Part shown: positions 17,958-25,533 of the stretch, piece after piece
How positions within the stretch are numbered: the stretch's first letter is position 1
Layout: each line of letters opens with the position of its first letter
From: Chitinophagales bacterium
GTDB taxonomy: Bacteria; Bacteroidota; Bacteroidia; Chitinophagales; Saprospiraceae
Length of the DNA: 64,000 nt
Direction: 5' to 3'
Assembly: GCA_017303475.1 (NCBI GenBank)
Contig: JAFLBO010000002.1
Coordinates: 62,001 to 126,000, forward strand
The notes under the pieces: generated by a model
Told to the model about the DNA's origin: nothing
Databases searched by the model: none
Seen by the model: the letters and a program-made list of their open reading frames with translations, nothing else
Position numbers and translations under genes: made by a program

Positions 17958-18060
17958 ACGGCGGGTTCAGCCGCCGGACGCGGGTTTGAAGGGTTTGATG
18001 TATCCCGGAATGGTATTCCGGGAAGATGTTTGATGGGTTTGATGTAGCGGCGGGTTTAGC
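17958..18060. repeat. Dispersed intergenic repeat, copy B
   Basis: Bases 17997-18034 repeat 17011-17048 and bases 18035-18060 repeat 17077-17102, without copy A's extra GGGTTTGA words. A GGCGGGTTCAGCCGCC hairpin at about 17960-17976 is a third instance of the right-end palindrome GCGGCGGGTTTAGCCGC. The element lies directly upstream of the ABC ATPase start. Confidence 0.75.
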
Positions 18061-18089
18061 CGCCGAATTCGGGTTTAAAGGGTTGGGGC

Positions 18090-18257
18090 CTATTTCTTTT
18101 TCCGGAAAATGAGTCCGAAAAGGAACACGAATAATGCGATTGTTGCAGTAACCATTTGTTTCAGGATTTGTGGAAAAAAGAACCATACTACGGCCAATGC
18201 TGCCAGGGTTGCAATGACTACGATGGTGATCCAGGAAAATTTCGAGGTGTTTGCCAT
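18090..18257 (-). CDS. 55-residue two-helix membrane protein
   Basis: A small gene with ATG at 18257 and TAG at 18092-18090. It encodes [20 protein letters not shown] at the start, a second hydrophobic stretch ([16 protein letters not shown]) and a basic end, RKKK. Two transmembrane helices joined by a short [10 protein letters not shown] linker are predicted. The basic tail suggests cytoplasmic ends. I do not recognise a family. It lies just upstream of the ABC ATPase on the same strand, separated by the dispersed repeat. The composition and the clean start and stop support a real gene, but it is short. Confidence 0.55.
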   Translation of the reverse strand: MANTSKFSWITIVVIATLAALAVVWFFFPQILKQMVTATIALFVFLFGLIFRKKK

Positions 18258-18513
18258 ATCAATTTTGCATTATGTTGAGCCGGCAATGTACACACCTTTC
18301 AAAAAACCTGTGGTGAAGGTCAGTGTGATGCCCGAACTTTAGAAAAAGGTTAGATGATTGCCGGGGCTTGTTCGTTGAATGTAGCTGGTTTTTCGGTAAA
18401 CGTAATTAGTACAACCTCAAAGTTCCTTGCTATTCCGTGGTTGCATGGCTGTTATTTTTAATGAACTTATGGTAGGCTGGTGGCAGAACGCCGTTAAAAA
18501 TTTCTTACCAGTG

Positions 18514-18543
18514 TTTGGAATTCCAATCATACGGCTACATTTG
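18514..18543 (+). promoter_or_regulatory. Bacteroidota promoter for the first small membrane protein gene
   Basis: TTTG at 18514-18517 and TACATTTG at 18536-18543 match the -33 and -7 boxes with an 18-base spacer. The expected start of transcription near 18550 gives a leader of about 40 bases before ATG 18590. This is one of the clearest promoters in the window. Confidence 0.7.
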
Positions 18544-18589
18544 CCCACACTTAACTCTCTTATTACTCATTCATCTAACAAAAAAATCC

Positions 18590-19066
18590 ATGAAGAAACT
18601 TCTGACTCTGGCTTTTTGCGCTTTGCTGGGTGGCGTTATGTGGGCTGCTTCGCCTAATAACACTCCGGCAAATCCTTTTCAGGACGACCTTAGCCGTCTG
18701 GAAAATGAATTCGCAGGTATGTCGCAGCTTGAGCAGTTGGTGGAAGAGCGCAATGCTACTTACTCCGAACTCGCAGCTGAAAACAATGCACTGCTCCAAA
18801 ATGTAAACAGCGACACTGATATCGCGTCTTCTCTGTTGGGCTCTGTAGCTCCGGACGATGAGCGTCTGCTGGGTATTCCCGGCTTCTGGTGGGGCTTCTG
18901 CCTGGGTGTTCTGGGCATCATCCTGGTTTATGTTGCCGTTGAAGGTGATGCTAAGAAACGCGAAGGCAAAAAAGCTATCATTGGCTGTGCTGTTTGGAGC
19001 GTAATTTGGATTGTTCTGTACTTCGGTATATTTGCAGCCAGCGCTTGGTGGGCTACTGGCGGATAG
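18590..19066 (+). CDS. Secreted/membrane protein, paralogue 1 of a tandem pair
   Basis: A 158-residue protein from ATG 18590. Signal peptide MKKLLTLAFCALLGGVMWAA, an acidic polar segment of about 60 residues (NPFQDDLSRLENEFAGMSQL), the motif ERLLGIPGFWWGFCLGVLG that begins a helix, then DAKKREGKKAIIGCAVW leading into a second helix. It shares this layout and many residues with the next gene: NPF, EFA.MSQLE.L, ERL.GIPGF.WGFC, LVY, KREG..AIIGCA. The function is unknown; two membrane helices with an outward acidic N-terminal segment are predicted. A hairpin terminator at 19086-19121 separates the two genes, so expression may be partly uncoupled. Confidence 0.75.
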   Translation: MKKLLTLAFCALLGGVMWAASPNNTPANPFQDDLSRLENEFAGMSQLEQLVEERNATYSELAAENNALLQNVNSDTDIASSLLGSVAPDDERLLGIPGFWWGFCLGVLGIILVYVAVEGDAKKREGKKAIIGCAVWSVIWIVLYFGIFAASAWWATGG

Positions 19067-19085
19067 TCATTCCGAACCATCATTT

Positions 19086-19121
19086 AACCGGGTTGTTCCG
19101 CTATTGCGAAGCAACCCGGTT
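19086..19121 (+). terminator. Terminator or attenuator between the tandem paralogues
   Basis: AACCGGGTTG (19086-19095) pairs perfectly with CAACCCGGTT (19112-19121), followed by TATTTTTG. It starts 20 bases past the stop of the first paralogue and about 45 bases before the second start, so it should stop or attenuate read-through. Confidence 0.7.
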
Positions 19122-19164
19122 TATTTTTGAGGCGTCGTATTGTCCACACAAAAACACAATTACC

Positions 19165-19629
19165 ATGAAAAAACTATTTCGATCCCTCATTTTATTGTTG
19201 TTGACAACCCCTACCCTGCTCTCCGCAAGCGCCAAATTCTCCAACAATCCCTTTACCGATAATCCTGCCTGTTGGGAACAGGAATTCGCCGCTTTAAGCC
19301 AACTGGAGGAACTGACCGAGTCTACCGGAATCACCCTGAGTCAGTTGCAGGCCGACGGAAACCCTCTCGCCCAAACTGTTCTGGCCGACGACAATTTGTA
19401 CGCCACGTTAATTGGCGCTACCACTCCTGAAGAAGAAAGACTAATGGGTATACCTGGTTTTCTCTGGGGATTTTGCTGCTCCTTTGTGGGCACTTTCCTG
19501 GTTTACTTGTCTATTGAAGACCCCGTAGCCAAAAGGCGCGAAGGATCTCAGGCGATCATTGGCTGTGCTGCCGGCACTATACTATGGGTAGGCTTGTACA
19601 TTTGGTTATTGGTGTCTTTGAGTCAATAA
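19165..19629 (+). CDS. Secreted/membrane protein, paralogue 2 of a tandem pair
   Basis: A 154-residue protein from ATG 19165 (MKKLFRSLILLLL signal peptide). The acidic region holds NPFTDNPACWEQEFAALSQLEELTE. Then come EERLMGIPGFLWGFCCSFVGTFLVY (first helix and its lead-in), KRREGSQAIIGCA and a last helix (LWVGLYIWLLV). It is clearly a divergent duplicate of the preceding gene. The frame is open upstream, but only ATG 19165 is followed by a signal peptide. No function is known to me. It converges on the DUF2752 gene at 19683. Confidence 0.75.
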   Translation: MKKLFRSLILLLLTTPTLLSASAKFSNNPFTDNPACWEQEFAALSQLEELTESTGITLSQLQADGNPLAQTVLADDNLYATLIGATTPEEERLMGIPGFLWGFCCSFVGTFLVYLSIEDPVAKRREGSQAIIGCAAGTILWVGLYIWLLVSLSQ

Positions 19630-19682
19630 CTCTTAATAGAAGGGTGTTTTGCCACCCTTGTAGAACAGCAACAGTATACTTA

Positions 19683-20006
19683 TCAGAACAGTTGCTCTGT
19701 ACGCTTTCTTTCAGCAAGTAGTAACTGGACATCTTTCCAAAACCATTTGGCCCACAGGAAAGCAAGTATTGGGAAGACAATAAAACTAAGCATATTGTAA
19801 TCAAAGGCATCATCAAACCCAAAATGGATTAGGTGCATACAAGCCCGGGTCATACCACATCCAGGGCATTCCTCCCCTAAAAACAGCATGGAAGGACACA
19901 ATGACGTGCCTGTGTCAAAATAAGTTTCAGGTAGTATCAGTAATATTACAGGAACTCCAACCCAAAACAAAAGCCTTAAAACAATAATGACAACTCTTCT
20001 GCTCAT
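19683..20006 (-). CDS. DUF2752 family membrane protein
   Basis: A 107-residue protein from ATG 20006. DUF2752 is recognised by CPSMLFLGEECPGCGMTRAC, the family's cysteine motif, flanked by hydrophobic helices (VVIIVLRLLFWVGVPVILLIL; FIVFPILAFLWAKWFW). I reject the longer frame from 20039 because it would start inside the terminator hairpin of the upstream gene. The family is of unknown function; the conserved cysteines suggest metal binding or redox chemistry at the membrane, which is speculation. Confidence 0.8.
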   Translation of the reverse strand: MSRRVVIIVLRLLFWVGVPVILLILPETYFDTGTSLCPSMLFLGEECPGCGMTRACMHLIHFGFDDAFDYNMLSFIVFPILAFLWAKWFWKDVQLLLAERKRTEQLF

Positions 20007-20020
20007 TTGATGTAAAAAAG

Positions 20021-20056
20021 AGGCCGTTAATGGCTCCATAAAGTCATTAACGGCCT
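20021..20056 (-). terminator. Rho-independent terminator of the YqaE/Pmp3 gene
   Basis: AGGCCGTTAATG (20021-20032) pairs perfectly over 12 bases with CATTAACGGCCT (20045-20056). On the minus strand the stem is followed by CTTTTTTACA, a six-T run. It lies 55 bases beyond the stop of the gene at 20111. Confidence 0.85.
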
Positions 20057-20110
20057 TATAAACATTACATTTTCCAAACTTTGCTCATGCAAGGAAACTT
20101 GGAAAAACGC

Positions 20111-20602
20111 TTAAGCGTAGTACTTATTCATTTTTACCAAGGCATAAATGATGCCTGGCAAACCACAAAGGCAAGACAACAGAAGGGCAATGATCCAGTC
20201 TTTTCCTTTCCAGTCAGTAGCCAAACCAACAGCCACAAACGGGATAAAGATTGCCAGAATAATGTAAACGCCTTTATCCAGATCAGGTGCTGCAAGACCG
20301 TTGCCAGACTTCATTGAGGCTGTTACTTTTTTCTGTGCTTTCTTCATCTTCATCTTCGCAATTTTGAAAGCAACTTTTTCTTTAAAGCTCATCTCCTTAC
20401 CAGTCATCTCCTCAACCTTGTTGATAGTCAACTGATTCAAATCCTGAGTAGCGAAGTCTTTCAACAGAGCCTCAACCTGCTGTTGCTGCTCGGCACTGAT
20501 GGAGATAGGTGTTTTAGAAACAGGTTCAGCGATAGTAGCTGAGAATGCACTGAACGTAAATACACCCAATGTAAGCGTGAGTAAAATTTTCCGTAAAAAC
20601 AT
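20111..20602 (-). CDS. YqaE/Pmp3 family membrane protein with secreted-type N-terminus
   Basis: A 163-residue protein. Residues 1-22 form a signal sequence (MFLRKILLTLTLGVFTFSAF). Residues 25-110 are a polar, Lys/Gln-rich helical segment (QQQQVEALLKDF, KMKMKKAQKK). The last 50 residues are a Pmp3/YqaE proteolipid domain with two helices (ILAIFIPFVAVGLATDW, IIALLLSCLCGLPGIIYALV). Stand-alone Pmp3 proteins are about 50 residues and affect membrane potential or salt tolerance; Bacteroidota often have this extended form, whose role is unknown. It belongs to a run of small membrane genes (18090-20602). Confidence 0.82.
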   Translation of the reverse strand: MFLRKILLTLTLGVFTFSAFSATIAEPVSKTPISISAEQQQQVEALLKDFATQDLNQLTINKVEEMTGKEMSFKEKVAFKIAKMKMKKAQKKVTASMKSGNGLAAPDLDKGVYIILAIFIPFVAVGLATDWKGKDWIIALLLSCLCGLPGIIYALVKMNKYYA

Positions 20603-20962
20603 AAAATGAGTTTAATGGTTATGCCTACTTTCTTAAGGCTTTTCGGCTTTTGCCTCCAACATTTTGAGGATGTTCGGTTTTTTCCTGAGAGCTTACCAAA
20701 GTCCGTTTGATCAACATTTGGCAATGTCAACACATGTTTGATTTTTGATAAACTCTTAGCGGCGAAGTTGAGAAAAGGTCTACAATATTTTATCACCCAC
20801 CATTTAAAAAATTACGATTAAACCTTTCTACCACCTTTATGCCCTGGAGCGCAAAACCATGTTAATGTTTCCAGTGTAAAATCCAAAATGCATTCCACCG
20901 TTAGATATCAGCGAAATTAATACTGCGCAAGGTTCAATTCTTCCATTTACTTTTGCCTCTAA
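20603..20962. other. Divergent intergenic region
   Basis: A 360-base spacer between the Pmp3 gene (minus) and the LolA-like gene (plus). TACTTTTG at 20948-20955 fits a -7 box, but it is only 8 bases before ATG 20963. That would make the mRNA nearly leaderless, or move the start to ATG 20969. I see no gene or repeat in the rest. Confidence 0.45.
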
Positions 20963-21655
20963 ATGCACATGACACTCAGATTTTTGCTGTTCCTGACATT
21001 GTCCGTTGCTGGACAGACATTAACGGCACAACATTTTTTTCGCTTTAAATCCGACTTTTCCATCAAGGAGAAGGAGGCGGGAAAGGATCAGGGTCGCTTG
21101 ATTACCGGAACCATTTATTACGACAAGAACCTGCAAAAAACGGTGTACAACATCCGTTTCCCTGAGCCTGAACAATGGCTGGTACGCGATACTTTTATGT
21201 ACCGTAAAAAAGCCGACACCCTGGTCTCCAAACAGGTAGTACCTCCGGTGGGTGAGTTTTCCATTTTCAACATGATCCTGAGCCAGCAACTTACAGATTT
21301 TGGGCTGGCTAAGGTTGGATACACACCCGGCGATGTCCAACAAGATGGCAATCAGGTCATTGCGCAATGGCTTCCACCTGAGCAATTCAAGGCTTACTTA
21401 GGTCCGGTATCTTTGGCATCAGAGCAAAAACGACTGACAGCGGCCGCTTTTTACGATAAAGACCAAAAACTGGTTTCCAAGTTCTATTTCCAGGATTATA
21501 CCATGGAAAACGGTCTGGCTATTCCCGGCAAAATTTACCAGATTTATTACCGTGAATCCGGCGAATTTGTGCGAATCATGGCCCTTAAAAATGTTACCAT
21601 CAATCAAACCGATGAAGATCAATTTTACGATTTTGAGTTGCCTGCTGGCGGTTAA
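20963..21655 (+). CDS. Secreted protein, possibly LolA-like fold
   Basis: A 230-residue exported protein with signal peptide MTLRFLLFLTLSVAGQTLTA, starting at ATG 20963 or ATG 20969. The mature part is beta-rich: FRFKSDFSIKEKE, LITGTIYYDKNLQKTVYNI, repeated strands, and KFYFQDYTMENGLAIPGKIYQIYYR near the C-terminus. The alternating strand pattern and the 'model applied to a substrate' layout recall outer-membrane lipoprotein-sorting (LolA-type) proteins, but no family-specific motif is decisive. It is the first gene of a tightly packed operon and overlaps the YidD gene by 44 bases. Confidence 0.6.
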   Translation: MHMTLRFLLFLTLSVAGQTLTAQHFFRFKSDFSIKEKEAGKDQGRLITGTIYYDKNLQKTVYNIRFPEPEQWLVRDTFMYRKKADTLVSKQVVPPVGEFSIFNMILSQQLTDFGLAKVGYTPGDVQQDGNQVIAQWLPPEQFKAYLGPVSLASEQKRLTAAAFYDKDQKLVSKFYFQDYTMENGLAIPGKIYQIYYRESGEFVRIMALKNVTINQTDEDQFYDFELPAGG

Positions 21656-22034
21656 ACTCAGTGCGCAGGCGCCCATGCCCGAGCCACCTTCGCTTGGCGC
21701 CGATTTTACGGTGCTGCATCAGGCATTCAGTAACCCTGGAAAAACCCGACTCTCCGATCAATTCAGTCTGAGCAAAGAAAACACCAATGAATTGCAGGCC
21801 GTGTTTTCGGGACTTTTCCTCGTGTACAAATCTTTTTTTTCCTCTCAGGACAATCAGCGTTGCAGTTTCCACCCATCATGCTCAGAATATGGATTGGAGG
21901 CTGTGAAAAAGCTGGGAGTCATTAAAGGGGTTATCTGTACCTGCGACCGGCTGACCCGCTGCAATGGTTTTAGTCCGGAGCAATATGAGGTTGATTTTAA
22001 AATGAGGCGCTTGAAAGACCCCGTCTCCTGGTGA
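21612..22034 (+). CDS. yidD: Membrane-protein insertion efficiency factor YidD family, secreted form
   Basis: A 140-residue protein from ATG 21612. Residues 1-18 form a signal peptide (MKINFTILSCLLAVKLSA). The YidD core is QRCSFHPSCSEYGLEAVKKLG with downstream CTCDRLTRCNGF, containing the family's conserved cysteines and xCxYxPTCSxY-like signature (here FHPSCSEY). Typical YidD is 70-90 residues, cytoplasmic or membrane-associated, next to rnpA and yidC. This one is exported, has an extra 60-residue N-terminal segment, and lies in an envelope operon instead. Its 5' end overlaps the preceding gene by 44 bases. Confidence 0.85.
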   Translation: MKINFTILSCLLAVKLSAQAPMPEPPSLGADFTVLHQAFSNPGKTRLSDQFSLSKENTNELQAVFSGLFLVYKSFFSSQDNQRCSFHPSCSEYGLEAVKKLGVIKGVICTCDRLTRCNGFSPEQYEVDFKMRRLKDPVSW

Positions 22035-22063
22035 TATAACGGCCTCATTACCAAGCATTTTGC

Positions 22064-22891
22064 ATGAAATTCCTGATTCCTGTTCTTTTCTTTTTTATAC
22101 CTGCACTATCGGCGCAGGATCTTTACGACTTCGCACATTCCCGTGCTTACGCCCGCTATTTGCTGCAATCCCAGCAGTATAAGCTGGCAGCCGAAGAATA
22201 TGAACGTCTGATTTTTCTCCGTCCTGAAAACGACACGCTGCGCTCGGATTTGTTGCGCGCATACCGGCGGGGCAACACCCCGGAAAAAGGTTTGGAACAA
22301 TGGGCTAAATGGCAACAGGAAGCCAGACCTAAAACCCGGCTCCTGGAAACAGAATACAGCAAACTTCTGCTTCGCGGCGGCTATCCGGCAGAAGCGCGCT
22401 CTGTGGCTACACAATCCGGAATTTTCGACAGCGCACAGATACGGCGCACAATGTTGTATGCCGATCTACTGGAACAAAAATGGAAACAGGCCGGCGTTTC
22501 GTTGAGTCAAATACCTGCTTCCGACAAACTTGCGCGGCGATCAGATATTGAAACGCTGATTAAAAAAGGTCAGCAGCAAAAAAGGAAAAAGCCCTGGGTA
22601 GCCACCGCATTATCCGTGCCTGTGCCTGGCCTGGGCAAAGTATACGCCGGCGAATGGAAAGACGGGATCATAAGCCTTTTGTTCGTAGGAGTAAACACCT
22701 GGCAGGCTGTGCGCAGATTTGATAAAGAGGGATTGGATACCTTCTGGGGATGGATACATGGCGGTTTTGCGCTGGGTTTTTATTCGGGCAATTTATACGG
22801 GGCGCACAAAGCAGCACGCCGTCATAATCAAAAGAAATTCAACAAGTTAAAGCATGAAACGGAGGCTATTGTTTTTCCTGTGCTGGATTAG
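22064..22891 (+). CDS. TPR-like protein with C-terminal DUF5683-like membrane domain, paralogue 1
   Basis: A 275-residue exported protein (MKFLIPVLFFFIPALSA signal). Residues 20-170 look like helical repeats (YARYLLQSQQYKLAAEEYER, LRSDLLRAYRRGNTPEKGL). The C-terminal third starts with KKPWVATALSVPVPGLGKVYAGEWKDG, then hydrophobic segments. The PGLGKVYAGxxKDGI motif resembles DUF5683/TM2-like envelope domains of Bacteroidota. Its 3' end overlaps the next gene by 38 bases, and the two share layout, so they are probably old duplicates. Confidence 0.7.
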   Translation: MKFLIPVLFFFIPALSAQDLYDFAHSRAYARYLLQSQQYKLAAEEYERLIFLRPENDTLRSDLLRAYRRGNTPEKGLEQWAKWQQEARPKTRLLETEYSKLLLRGGYPAEARSVATQSGIFDSAQIRRTMLYADLLEQKWKQAGVSLSQIPASDKLARRSDIETLIKKGQQQKRKKPWVATALSVPVPGLGKVYAGEWKDGIISLLFVGVNTWQAVRRFDKEGLDTFWGWIHGGFALGFYSGNLYGAHKAARRHNQKKFNKLKHETEAIVFPVLD

Positions 22892-23699
22892 TGCCTCCGG
22901 CTGGTTGATGGGGCAAACGCTGGAACAAACCCTGGCTTTTGCCCGCACCCAAAGCGCTGAAGGACATACCGAACTGGCCCTCAAGACCTATCAACGGGTT
23001 TTGTTTTTTGGTGGCAACACTCACCGCGATGAGTGTCACATTCAGCTGGCTGCCCTGCATGCAAACCTGGGCGAGTTTGAGCGGGCAGCCTTTTATTACG
23101 ACCTGATTTACCAAAGTGCCGGTACTGACAGTTTGCGGTATGAGGCCTTGTTTCACAAAACGGCGGCGCTTATGTTGCAACAGCAACCTAAAAAAGCGCT
23201 GCTGGAACTGCTTTCACTGCCTAAAAACCTGCCTGAGCCCTGGCAATCCCGCAAACGATTGTACCTGGGCGCCGCGCATTTTTCCATTCGTGAGTTTGAG
23301 TTGGCCAGGCAGGATTTGTTGCCCTTGTTTGGTCCGGAAGCCACAGCGGAAAAGGCTGAATTTGAGCGCCTGTTCAGGCAGGCAGAAAAAGTGGCTCGAA
23401 AAAGCCCTAAGACAGCCCGGATTTTGAGCATGTTTTTACCTGGCGCCGGACAGTTTTATGCCGGGGATATCAAAAACGGCTTGAATTCACTGCTATTGAA
23501 CGCCTTGCTGGGTTATTGGTTCGTGGTTACAGGTGTAAATTATTCCTTCATAGATGCCGGCGCCACGGTTACCCCCTGGTTATTCCGTTATTATGGTGGA
23601 GGTATCCGCCGGGCGGGTGAAATTCTGGAAAAGAAAAAGGAAGAAAGGCTGCGCAAAATTTTTCAAAAGGTCTTGACCACAATCGAGGTGGAACGATAG
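22854..23699 (+). CDS. TPR-like protein with C-terminal DUF5683-like membrane domain, paralogue 2
   Basis: A 281-residue exported protein (MKRRLLFFLCWISASGWLMG signal). TPR-like helices follow (ARTQSAEGHTELALKTYQRV, LAALHANLGEFERAAFYYDL). The C-terminal membrane part begins SMFLPGAGQFYAGDIKNGLN, the same PGxGxxYAGxxKxG motif as the preceding gene. It ends the four-gene overlapping set 20963-23699. Function is unknown. Co-translation with a secreted YidD suggests a role in envelope assembly, which is inference. Confidence 0.7.
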   Translation: MKRRLLFFLCWISASGWLMGQTLEQTLAFARTQSAEGHTELALKTYQRVLFFGGNTHRDECHIQLAALHANLGEFERAAFYYDLIYQSAGTDSLRYEALFHKTAALMLQQQPKKALLELLSLPKNLPEPWQSRKRLYLGAAHFSIREFELARQDLLPLFGPEATAEKAEFERLFRQAEKVARKSPKTARILSMFLPGAGQFYAGDIKNGLNSLLLNALLGYWFVVTGVNYSFIDAGATVTPWLFRYYGGGIRRAGEILEKKKEERLRKIFQKVLTTIEVER

Positions 23700-23771
23700 T
23701 TTGGTTTTTCTACCTTCGCTGCCGCTTTTACTGGACGAATAACTGATTTCAGATAAACAAATCAACCAACA

Positions 23772-24422
23772 ATGGCCTCTTCATTGCCCTCTGAGAAGAA
23801 AACGATTAAATACATTGCCATTGCCGGCAATATCGGAGCCGGGAAAACCACCCTGACCGAGATGTTATCCAAACACTTCGGCTGGGATGTTCACTACGAG
23901 AATACCGAGAACAACCCCTATTTGTCTGATTTTTATCTGGACATGAAACGCTGGTCGTTCAACCTGCAGGTATTCTTTTTATCCAGTCGATACCAGCAAG
24001 TGTTGCGCATCCTGCAAGGCAACCGCACGGTTATTCAGGACAGGACGATTTATGAAGATGCCTTCATTTTTGCTCCCAATCTGGCAGATATGGGCTTGAT
24101 GGAACGCCGCGACTTTGAAAACTACCTCACCCTGTTTCAGTCGATCGTATCGCAGGTAAAAGCCCCGGATCTGCTCATTTACCTGAAAGGAAGCATTCCC
24201 ACCCTGGTGGAACACATACAAATGCGTGGCCGGGATTACGAAGGCAGTATCAGCATTGATTACCTGAAACGACTTAACGACCGATACGACAACTGGATCA
24301 GCAACTACAGAGAAGGTAAATTACTGGTTATCAATGTAGATAACCTCGATTTTTCCAGCAATAAGGAACACGCAGCCAAAGTGCTGGAAATGGTACAGGC
24401 AGAACTTCACGGGCTGTTTTGA
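23772..24422 (+). CDS. Deoxynucleoside kinase
   Basis: Phosphorylates deoxynucleosides at the 5' position for nucleotide salvage. P-loop AIAGNIGAGKTTLTE at about residues 16-30, ENTENNPYLSDFY, QDRTIYEDAFIF (DRS-like motif with catalytic acid), and a lid RGRDYEGSI. At 216 residues the length is normal for the dCK/dGK-like bacterial family. Substrate preference (dA, dG or dC) is not decidable here. A G/C-rich hairpin and GGACTTCGTCC repeat follow the stop. Confidence 0.9.
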   Translation: MASSLPSEKKTIKYIAIAGNIGAGKTTLTEMLSKHFGWDVHYENTENNPYLSDFYLDMKRWSFNLQVFFLSSRYQQVLRILQGNRTVIQDRTIYEDAFIFAPNLADMGLMERRDFENYLTLFQSIVSQVKAPDLLIYLKGSIPTLVEHIQMRGRDYEGSISIDYLKRLNDRYDNWISNYREGKLLVINVDNLDFSSNKEHAAKVLEMVQAELHGLF

Positions 24423-24528
24423 CCTCACCCCCTGGCCCCCTCTCCTGAAGGGAAGGGGGGACTTCGTCCCTCAAAAAAAAAGGGGCGTAGCTCCGACATT
24501 CAAGTAGCCCTGAAAATGTTAAATTATC

Positions 24529-25239
24529 ATGGATAAAAAAATCACGATTATTTCAGGCGCATCCAGAGGAATTGGTCGCGCGGTATCGTTGCGTTTGGCG
24601 CATGAGGGTCATTTTGTGATCGTGCTGGCGCGCAATGCCGAAGAAATCGGAGAACTGGAGCATGAAATTGACGAAGCCGGAGGCAAGGCCCTGGCCATTG
24701 CTTGCGATATCTCCGATGAGCAACAGGTGCAGGAAGCCGTGAACCAGGTATTGCGTGATTTCAAACGCATTGACTGTGTGGTGAATAATGCAGGTATTGG
24801 CGTATTCAAACACGCAGATCAACTGGAAGCCGACGATTGGGATCGGGTGATGGATATAAATGTAAAAGGCTCTTTTTTACTTACCAAGGCCTTGCTCCCG
24901 CACATGAAGGCAGCCGGGAAGGGGCATATCCTGGGAATTGCCTCTGATGTTTCCAAACGCACATTTGCCGGAGGCAGTCTGTATACGGCTAGTAAATATG
25001 CCCAGCACGCTTTTTTTGAAAGTTTGCGCCGGGAAGTACGTTCGCTTGGCATTAAAGTCAGTGTGGTATATCCGGGCCTTGTGGATACCTATTTCCACGG
25101 CGAGGCACAGGGAGAAGTCAAACAAGCAGAATTCCTGCATGCCGATGATATCGCCCAGGCTGTTTCCTACATACTAAACACTCCGCCGCATGTGCTTGTG
25201 GATGAGATCATGCTCCACCCGATGTGTCAGGAGTGGTAA
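24529..25239 (+). CDS. Short-chain dehydrogenase/reductase
   Basis: A classical SDR of 236 residues: nucleotide motif SGASRGIGRAV, NNAGIG, and the catalytic YTASKYAQHAF (YxxxK), with Ser in the GIASDVS strand. It uses NAD(P)H on an unidentified carbonyl or alcohol. The start at ATG 24529 lies two residues before the beta-1 strand, as usual. It is a single gene between a deoxynucleoside kinase and the repeat-flanked histidine kinase. Confidence 0.9.
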   Translation: MDKKITIISGASRGIGRAVSLRLAHEGHFVIVLARNAEEIGELEHEIDEAGGKALAIACDISDEQQVQEAVNQVLRDFKRIDCVVNNAGIGVFKHADQLEADDWDRVMDINVKGSFLLTKALLPHMKAAGKGHILGIASDVSKRTFAGGSLYTASKYAQHAFFESLRREVRSLGIKVSVVYPGLVDTYFHGEAQGEVKQAEFLHADDIAQAVSYILNTPPHVLVDEIMLHPMCQEW

Positions 25240-25290
25240 GGGGGGATATTTAGGTCATTAGGGTCATTTTATCAAAATGGGTTGTCATCT

Positions 25291-25420
25291 CACGTGGATT
25301 GTCATCCAGAGTGCAGCGAAGGACCTACACAAGCCCGGTTTCTGAAATGCCCTGGCCAAATTTACCCGAATAGCCTGGCTTGTGTAGGTCCTCCGCTACG
25401 CTCTGGATGACAACCCACGT
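25291..25420. repeat. Long inverted repeat, family P, copy 1
   Basis: Arms of about 44 bases (25292-25335 and 25377-25420) differ at 4 positions when folded. The arm core reads GTCATCCAGAG, then GGACCTACACAAGCC. The same core words occur in the palindrome at 26512-26719. The central 41 bases are unpaired. Confidence 0.85.
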
Positions 25421-25439
25421 TGATTAAGCGACATCAATG

Positions 25440-25530
25440 GCCCAAAAAGAACAACCCAAATGACCCAAATGACCTAAAATGACCCCTAAATGACCTCAAA
25501 TGACCCCTAAATGATCTCAATGACTAGTAA
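25440..25530 (+). repeat. Tandem AAATGACC-type words before the histidine kinase
   Basis: Irregular tandem words of the form AAATGACCT / AAATGACCCCT run from about 25450 to 25526 and stop just before ATG 25534. The same word family occurs at 58036-58087 directly before another start codon. Confidence 0.75.
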
Positions 25531-25533
25531 CCC

